Origin: Pisolithus tinctorius
Taxonomy: Eukaryota; Basidiomycota; Agaricomycetes; Boletales; Pisolithaceae
Length of the DNA stretch: 64,000 nt
Direction of reading: 5' to 3'
Assembly: GCA_024663395.1 (NCBI GenBank)
Contig: JANFAH010000001.1
Location: 1,302,001-1,366,000, forward strand
Shown here: piece by piece, positions 57,001-64,000 of the stretch
Numbering within the stretch: position 1 is the first letter of the stretch
Layout of the letters: each line of letters starts with the position of its first letter
Program-made: the position numbers and the translations under genes
The notes under the pieces: generated by a model
What the model was told of the DNA's origin: nothing
The model's input: the letters and a program-made list of their open reading frames with translations, nothing else
The model's database searches: none

Positions 57001-57734
57001 TGTCATAACCGTGTGTTCACTCTAGGTCTTTACTCACTCTGCACCCTCTTCCGCTGGTCATTCGCTCACTCCGCACCAACTCTGCCCACCTTCTATCATC
57101 TATGAACCATCTCCGCTCCAACTGCTGTCAGACTTGTGTTGTTCTCCTACCGGACCGAGTGGACCACTCTCTGAGTGGTCATGTGATTGTCTTCGGACTT
57201 CTCCCTGACAGCACACAGTCAGGTACTCTGCAGTGCGTGCACCGCATGGTCCAGTGTCTGGACTGTTTCCTTTTCTGGATGTTCTATGTTACCCGCTCAT
57301 ATGTCCTCTGTCTACCCTTCATTCGTCGTCCAGGAAATTTTACTTGAAAATTTATGGGTCTCCATATGTCAGTTCCGATTCCGATTACTGTACCTCCGTA
57401 GTAGTATAAAAGCATGTATCATACTCCACCGTTCCTCAGTACGAATATCAACTTAGTTCCTACTCCCTCTGATTCCATCTTCTGCCTGTCGGAGTTACCT
57501 CCAACTCTCTGTTTGTACTCTCCCTCTGAAATACGAGGGCTGAGATCGTGCAAGGGGGTAGCGCACAAGCTAAACCCAACACCCTCACTCCGCTCTGCCC
57601 TTACCTCAGCGGACTTCGTTCCTGCCACCACTCCACTAGTTGGAGTTCTGTTCCTCTGTGTTGGACTTGCTTCTGAACCCTTCTCTAGACCTTATATAGT
57701 GTTGGAGTTGGTCGGAGTAGGCCCAGACTTGACA
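57001..57734 (+). mobile_element. Solo LTR with 5-bp target duplication AAAGT
   Basis: 734 bp, TGTCATAACC...CAGACTTGACA. AAAGT at 56996-57000 and at 57735-57739. Same family as 42517-43230 (reverse there). GTAGTATAAAAGCATG near 57403 is a likely TATA region. Confidence 0.92.
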
Positions 57735-58440
57735 AAAGTATAATATGGTCTTGAGAAGTGCAGCCCCGTCTGAAAAAAAAATGTGAGATTCTTACCATTC
57801 TATGTGTAAATTATGCCCTCTCACAAGTTCGTAATTCTTCTCACACCTCATCATACCAGGTCATGCCCGGTGCGATCCAGTTTTCACACTTGAAAATCTG
57901 AGCATTGGCAACGTTCAATGTTGTCAATGGTGAGGCCACTGCATTTACCACACTGATACCCTTTTGTAGGTGTGTTTTGTCCCCGTCCACAGCCTCATAC
58001 TCATCCATGTGTCTCGACACCACCTACTTCGAGACAGATGGCAGGCAAGTGCACTCCCCTCGATCGACCCACCGCAAATATTGAGAACGTTTCCCAGTTA
58101 TGACCACTGTACGTCCACTGCCCATTTTCTGCGCCACTTAGGTTGCGACACACCTGCCAGAAAGTAACATCACAACCCATCCCAATATCTTCCCACCCAC
58201 GCAGTTTCCTCTTGTAACGTGTTCCCCGTCTCTATCCACCTGGGCGGAGACATAACAAACTGAGCATTGGTGTAGAAAAACCCTGGTAGTAAATGCATCT
58301 CGCTTGCCACGATATGCATGGGCGTGATGTTCCCCTTGTCAATGGAGGGGAACTTCAGGTGATTTTTTCTAAGCAGCCATGTCTCCCGCATACTTACACT
58401 CTTTTCTTTTCCATCCTCATTCATTCACTGGCAAACACGG

Positions 58441-60291
58441 TGTCACACATCAAAGGTGTTGTGGACATGGTTACAGCTGACTCTGCCTAACTCGTTGACG
58501 AGTTGCGCGCAATGCCCATGCATGCAGATGAAGACTAAAGGCCTCATGCGTAGAAAGACTGTTGGACATTAACAGTCATCCTTCACACAAGAACAAGTCA
58601 TCAGTGCTAAAGAGAAGAGAGGAAGCAAGTTAAGCACACATTAAAGATTTTTAGCGCCCGTGTACGGCATTCCAGTTTTTGTCGTATCTCCACCATTTCC
58701 AAAGATATCAACTCGGTTCGCATGCTCGCTTAAAGTGCTCAGCCCCACGATTCTTCCTTCCAAATTTGGAGAGGATCCTCGCACCCTGCACGTTTCTACA
58801 GCACTCCATCCATCAGATGCTCATTTCACTAAGTCCATCAATCATGGCCACCTCTTCGTCGATCATCTCGCTTGTCTCATTTGCCAGAGACAATGGCTAC
58901 GTATATCTGCCAGGCGTTCCCACCAGCTTCTGTCCTGAAGCCCCCTGGTTCATCCCGTCGTTGTCAGCCCCGTTCCATCCCATGCAGCTTGGTCAGCGTG
59001 TTCTCCTTGTCAGTATGACTTCCAGAAGGACGTTCTTTGGTTGCCTCAGGTCTGTCACTCGGTTAGAAAGGTCTTATGTGGTTGTTTCAGTCTCCCCTCT
59101 TGATGAAGCATATGGATCGTTCCTCCCTGCTCCCTGCACCATCTTTATTCCAGTCTCATCCATCATTCTTCCCACATTGCGACAGCTGCAGTATAATCTA
59201 CTGTCCTCCAGCCTCCCTGATCGCATTCATGACGAGTATGACATGCATCTTGCCTTCCTACTGCAAGATCCAGCAGAAGACATCCCCCCTTCTCCTCCTC
59301 CTCCATCAGAGCCCCATTCATGAAGTCTTTGTTAACTTCGCTGAGAGGATGGAAGGGTGGGAGATGCGATCGCGTATGCTCTCATTGCCCCACAGACCCC
59401 CAATGCCTTAGCCCCCTTTGATGCCTGACTCATGCCCTTCAATTCTGGAATTAATACTTCCCCATCTGGAAACACTGTCCATCTGTCATGCCATCTTTGG
59501 ATCTAGAGATGTCTCTGCCGAGATCTAACTTGCATCGCCACCCCCTAATGTGATATCAGTGCGCTTACTCAGTTTCTGATTCTATTTGACTGATTTTGTG
59601 ATATTTTGACTATCCTTGACTTGTTTATTGCCAATACTTACCAATCCTCTTTGCTTGCTTACTTTTCATTTCTTGCTTACTCATCATGATTACTCAGTCC
59701 TTACTCATTACTTACCAAGTGTTTGTGCCTTGTTTGTCATAAGCTGTGCTCCCCCCACAGTATATAAACCCCCATGTACTTAGCTACCCGACAATCAATC
59801 AGGAAGCAATTCAGAAGCAGTCCAGCAGTCAGTCCAGTGCCTATCTCATCGTCGACAGTTGAGACTCCATGAAGGGGTCTATCTGTCATCATTCGTATAC
59901 TTGGTAGTTGAGGCTCATTTGGAAGAGTCTATCTGCCTCCATCATTCATCTGAAGCTTCCTCTTAGTCAGCAGTCTTAGTCATCCCTCCACTCCTGCATA
60001 ACTCGTCAATGACTTGTGCAAGGAGCACGTTTACTTGAAGTCCATTACTTGAAGTACCTTTCAGCTGAACACCTTCACTCTGTTCAGCATCCCCCATCCA
60101 ATCATCACTCATTCATCTTCTCCTGCATAACTCATTGATGACTTGTGCCAGGAGCACCTCTACTTGAAGTTCCCCCCCACATTTAGGTTTCTGCACTCCA
60201 GGTTCCACAGAGGCACACCACCACTCACTCTACATTTGTCTTTTGTGTTGGTTTTGGTTGGTTTTCACCACCTTTCCACACTTTGACTCAC
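58441..60291 (+). mobile_element. 1.86-kb TG...CA element, copy 2
   Basis: TGTCACACATCAAAGG...CACTTTGACTCACA, matching 52080-53943. TATATAA at 59761. CAAACACGG precedes and GCGGACAT follows, so a short CGG-like duplication is possible but not exact. Copy 2 keeps more CpG sites than copy 1 in several places. Confidence 0.65.
58844..59323 (+). CDS. Small ORF of the 1.86-kb element, copy 2
   Basis: 159 residues, MATSSSIISLVSFARDNGY start and QDPAEDIPPSPPPPSEPHS end, exactly collinear with 52483-52962 and with no stop or indel. About 16-17 residue differences, several of them semi-conservative (I/V, K/E, R/W). No recognised domain. The upstream frame is open to 58679. Confidence 0.5.
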   Translation: MATSSSIISLVSFARDNGYVYLPGVPTSFCPEAPWFIPSLSAPFHPMQLGQRVLLVSMTSRRTFFGCLRSVTRLERSYVVVSVSPLDEAYGSFLPAPCTIFIPVSSIILPTLRQLQYNLLSSSLPDRIHDEYDMHLAFLLQDPAEDIPPSPPPPSEPHS

Positions 60292-61296
60292 AGCGGACAT
60301 ACCACCCCTCACCCCGCTCTTGTATCCACGAATGTGAGCATGAATGGGTAAGCACGGCAGGTGCACGAAGAACAATGGAACAACAGGATACTGCACCACT
60401 GCCATATCCTTTAACGCCACTGTCTTCGAATTCGAATGAGGCGCTGTCACGATGACCAGGCCAATATCTGTGAGTAGTGGCCTGGGCTGTAGTCATGGAC
60501 ACCAGCTCCCTATCCAGTGCCACCACCTACACAGAAACTGCAAATGCACCTCTGGTGTCCCACATTGTAGTAGGGAGGCCTGGGGGCCAGAGGTGAGGAC
60601 ACAGCCACATTAGGCTTAGTCAGACGGAGGTAGACACGGATGTGGACATGTTCAGTAGATACATCTTCCTACAGCTTGCCTCGAGCTCAGCTCATCGCTC
60701 ATGAGGCTCTCTCCCACTGCTCCAACATGCTCGGTAAGTGTGTCCAATTTATCCCTCAGTGCAGTTGCATGCGCAGTGGAAGATAATGAATTTGCACCCT
60801 ATTGATGGATTAAACAATGAGAGTAACAATGGGAGACACCATGACGATGCACGAAGAATGAGTTGCAGCAATCGTAAATGGCCGTCTGTATCCTGAAAGC
60901 CGACATCCATGGATGGCACTCACGATGTATTGGGTAAGTCATCGAGCAAGCAGACTAACTTGTGCCCATTAACAGTACCAAGCCAAATGCAGATACTTCA
61001 CATCAACAGGAAACGCTAGAGAACCAAAGCAGGATGTTGGCGCATGGCACATCAGAGGTCAGTTGGCATTTGGGCAGATATAGCGACAAAATCATGTGGC
61101 TTAGGCCGAACGTGCTCCTTTTCGGCTGTGAAACAGCATTGATAGCACCACTGACATCCCTACACCCAACTTTACTATTCCGAGACAAATCGAAATTCCG
61201 TACCACGGCAGTGACTATCCGACTGACAGGGCTACCTGTATGGGGATAGTCCAGAGATATCGGCTAGGTCAAGGATTGTTCTACTCATCCTCCTGC

Positions 61297-61943
61297 TGTG
61301 AGGAATCTGCATTCCCTGGATGCATAAGCCCCTATCATTAACCATTCTGTGACTACTGTTACGTCCGCTCCCCTCTCGCATTCACCGTTGTTCATGTGCT
61401 ACCTTCCCACGCCCTCGCTCCCTCTCATGTGATGCTATACCCATGGCCGCTGTGCTCTGGTTGTTGTTTTTCCTCGGACTCTTTCTCTTATCACAGTCTC
61501 TGTGCTTGTAGTATACCCTCAGCCTCTGTTTTGGCCTGTCTTCTGTGTATGCGCTGTCGCGCAGCTTTCCCTTACTGTACCCTGTCTTACTTAGGTTCCG
61601 GGTTTGTCCAGACTATAAAGCCCTGTACTTAGGTACAGAATGATACCTTTTGGCACTCGGAAGGTCACCACGAGTTTCCTTTACACTTTGTCTATACTGC
61701 ACGTCTCGCATTCCACCACACACGAACTACATATACTGCTCGCACTGCTCGCATCGCCAGTACTATTCTGCGGACCATGCCACACACGTCACGAACCACT
61801 ACTGCTACAAAGCACCAGGTCTCACCTTCTAGTCTCGACAGTCCAGAATCCCTTGGGATGAGCAATTCGTTCCCTTCATTTTTTTATTGTTGTTATCTAA
61901 GCCATCTAGCTCGTATTATACAGCTACTTGGACTTTTCCTACA
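61297..61943 (+). repeat. 5' LTR of a second gag-bearing retroelement
   Basis: About 647 bp, TGTGAGGAATC...TTTTCCTACA. GGACTATAAAGCC-like sequence (CAGACTATAAAGCCC near 61610) is a likely TATA region. A PBS-like ACTGGAGCCCACCACAAGG follows at 61944, the same 3' tRNA match type as at 32454. Reverse copies lie at 27969-28653 and 63609-64000. Confidence 0.8.
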
Positions 61944-61967
61944 ACTGGAGCCCACCACAAGGGATTC

Positions 61968-63608
61968 TGCTGTCGCTTCCAGAAGGTCGCTCAGGTGCAC
62001 CGCCGAACGCACCGAACTAGAAAATTTACGCCTGCACTTTCGCAATCTCAACCTGTCAGAAGACTCTGACATTTTCCGCCCTGTTTCACCCGTAACACCG
62101 GATCACGCGCAATTACCTGCTGACATTCCATGGGTACTACCCACGATCACTCCTCCTGATATCTTGGCAGATCAGATATCTGCCGCATCGGATCACCTAG
62201 ATCTCACTGCCCCTGATTTTCCCAGTGGCTTTATCCACTCGACTCCCTGAAGGCCCGAAACCCCGCCATCACCTTTAACACCCGTCACATCATCTGATTC
62301 ACCATCACCAACACCCTCTTTTTCCCATCTCTTTGATGCCTCCGAATCTATACCCAGACTCTCAGTTCCATCCACCACACTGCCACGACCACTCACTTGG
62401 TCGCAGACCACCCATCAGCCAATTAGTAACCCACCAACGCTTCTGCCAGCTCGCTCGCACACTATACCAACCGCTTTGCACCTGCAACCAATACCCGTTC
62501 CATCCGTTACCAATCTGGCACTGCCACCACAGGTTAACCCACCAATGGCTAATCCTCAGTTTCAGATGCCGCTCCGCAGAACACAAAACTCACCTAAATT
62601 TAGTGGAGATTCTCCCGTGCAGCTTCCACGCTACCTCGAAGACATCGACTTCCTCGGTACTCTCGCTGCTCTTGATGACCGTGGCAAGGTCAGAGCCACA
62701 ATCTGCTATGCTGACCTCGAAGAAGCCAAGGTCTGGCAAACGCTCCCAGAAGCCGCTCCCACGGCTGACGACTGGGATGCCTTCATAGTAGCTGTTAAGG
62801 GTTTGTACCCTGGCTGCAAGGGTGACGACTGCTACTGCCGTGCAGACTTGCAGTACCTTGTCGAAGAATATCAGTCCAAGCCTATGTGGAACCAGGATGA
62901 CCTCGGAGAATACCAGCGGAAATTCACTAAGATTTCTGCCCTGCTCATTAAAACTAAAAAGCTTGCAGAGACAGAACGGGATTCCATGTTCCTGAATGGC
63001 TTCCCGAGGGCCATCGCAGATCGTATTCGTCATCGACTCTCTATAGTCCGCACCGACCTCCACCCTGACGATCCATACCTGCTTGCAGAAGTCATCAAAG
63101 CTGCCAAGTTCCTTCTGACAGGATCTGCTCTTTGTAGTGCAGTACCGATGATGGGTACCGCGGCCTCGCCAGCTGCACCTCCCTCATCAGCTTACATGCT
63201 GCAGGTGCCACCTGCTGGTACTGTCGTTAAACAGGAATACAACTTCCAGACGCAGCCTCCACCGCAGCAATGCAGACCCGGCTGCGGCTTCTGTGCAGAC
63301 CCCAACCACTGGACAAGGATGTGCATGCTCATTGAAGTTTATATCCACGCCGGTAAGATCACGAGAGGTACAGACAACCATCTCTATCTGGCAGACGGGA
63401 GCCGAATCCCACGTTTCCCTGAATGTAACTCACTGAGAGAGGCTGTTGACCGCATCATGGCTGACAGAGACCAGGCCAGCGCGCGTGCTGCGACTCCTGC
63501 TGCTCCGTGCAACGTGGCCATGCAAGGCACTGCTAACCTCTTCTGCATTGCTCATCCCGAAATTGACATGCAGTTGGAAATCCAGCCTTCTGCCTTCTTA
63601 AACACCAT
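61968..63608 (+). pseudogene. gag: Gag-like protein of the second retroelement, truncated
   Basis: One frame runs from about 61968 to 63608 with a single TGA at 62248. An N-terminal disordered Pro/Ser/Thr region is followed by a capsid-type domain (PVQLPRYLEDIDFLGTLAAL near 62610; WDAFIVAVKGLYPGCKGDD; DDLGEYQRKFTKISALLIKT). A CCHC knuckle, CGFCADPNHWTRMC (Cys2-X4-His-X4-Cys, about 63290), precedes the typical gypsy-Gag continuation IHAGKIT...LADGSRIPRFPE. The frame is cut at 63609 by an LTR in reverse orientation, and no pol follows in the window. Confidence 0.75.
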
Positions 63609-64000
63609 TGTAGGAAAAGTCCAAGTAGCTGTATAATACAAGCTAGATGGCTTAGATAACAACAATAAAAAAATGAAGGGAACGAATTGCTCGTCCCAAG
63701 GGATTCTGGACTGTCGAGACTAGAAGGTGAGACCCGGCGCTTTGTAGCGGTAGTGGTTTGTGACGTGCGTGGCATGGTCCGCGGAATAGTACTGGCGATG
63801 CGAGTGGTGCGAGTGGTATACGTAGTTCGTGCACAGCGGAATGCGAGACATGTGGTGTAGACAAAGTGTAAAGGAAACTTGTGGTGACCTTCCGAGTGCC
63901 AAAAGGTATCATTCTGTACCTAAGTACAGGGCTTCATAGTCTGGACAAACCCGGAACCTAAGTAAGACAGGGTACAGTAAGGGAAAGCCACACAACAGTG
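63609..64000 (-). mobile_element. Reverse-oriented LTR, partial at window edge
   Basis: TGTAGGAAAAGTCC... matches the reverse of 61297-61943 over the 392 bp visible. Differences are almost all transitions. Either a nested solo LTR or an inverted rearrangement; the far end is outside the window, so a target duplication cannot be checked. Confidence 0.8.

Larger units (their letters stand above)
57850..61206 (-). pseudogene. Unknown gene remnant, split by the 1.86-kb element
   Basis: Minus-strand frames on both sides of the element look like parts of one protein. On the right side are NFDLSRNSKVGCRDVSGAIN (about 61195) and SGAVSCCSIVLRAP with SHSWIQERGEGWYV (60300-60440). On the left are LKFPSIDKGNITPMHIVASE, LLPGFFYTNAQFVMSPPRW, TAWVGRYWDGL (58170-58350) and, after a stop, GVSQPKWRRKWAVDVQWS. 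Several stops interrupt it (e.g. near 58168 and 58115). I do not recognise the family. The Trp-rich left part could be enzymatic or structural. Confidence 0.35.

Noticed and set aside
61297..64000. Autointegration as the explanation for both LTR-gag-inverted-LTR structures
   Set aside because: At 33838 the reverse LTR is diverged from the element's own LTRs and flanked by CCGG, which fits a nested insertion; only the 63609 case remains open.
1..64000. CRISPR arrays, bacterial operons or rRNA genes
   Set aside because: Repeats found are minisatellites or transposon repeats without spacer structure; genes are intron-containing and monocistronic.

Overview
The window looks like a repeat-rich segment of a basidiomycete (Agaricomycetes) nuclear genome, possibly Boletales. 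The evidence is short 48-80 nt GT-AG introns, agaricomycete BTB, PIN/XPG-like and Crypton recombinase families, and two WD40-TPR-HET proteins of a type I associate with Pisolithus, Scleroderma and Suillus. The placement rests on recognising families, not on a search. There is no bacterial operon structure, CRISPR array or rRNA.

Layout. 1-6 kb: a tRNA-derived SINE-like repeat, an apparently intact spliced BTB gene (minus), a decayed DDE integrase-like gene, and an intact six-exon gene of unknown function. 6-21 kb: a CpG-richer block with a direct tandem duplication. Each unit holds a nine-exon gene for a ~1,190-residue protein with a WD40 propeller, TPR-like helices and a HET domain (order N to C). 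Between and beside the copies lie decayed pieces of housekeeping genes that I recognise as EMC1, dephospho-CoA kinase and KTI12.

21-31 kb: CpG-poor sequence with 21-bp and 43-bp minisatellites, a CACTA-like transposon remnant broken by a 1.46-kb palindrome, a solo LTR, and a 2.6-kb palindrome with 1.2-kb arms. 32-36.4 kb: an LTR retroelement with near-identical LTRs that codes only for a Gag-like protein with a zinc knuckle and Arg/Ser-rich tail, itself split by a nested solo LTR. 37-43.5 kb: an XPG/PIN-like nuclease pseudogene and two tandem RNA polymerase II RPB1 pseudogene fragments, one split by a solo LTR with a perfect 5-bp target duplication.

43.8-54.3 kb: a Crypton-type tyrosine recombinase gene split by a complete Ty3/gypsy chromovirus (5.87 kb, target duplication AATCC) and again by a 1.86-kb TG...CA element carrying a small ORF. 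A second copy of that element with the same ORF intact lies at 58.4-60.3 kb. 54.9-56.4 kb: the 3' part of a Helitron. 57-64 kb: another solo LTR with a target duplication, remnants of an unknown gene, and an LTR-gag unit cut by an inverted LTR at the window end.

How it works together. Apart from the BTB gene, the 425-residue unknown and the two HET genes, almost everything is mobile or broken. Many breaks are TGA codons where the family has arginine, and sister LTR copies differ mainly by transitions, so methylated-CpG decay (or a RIP-like process) is the likely common agent of inactivation.
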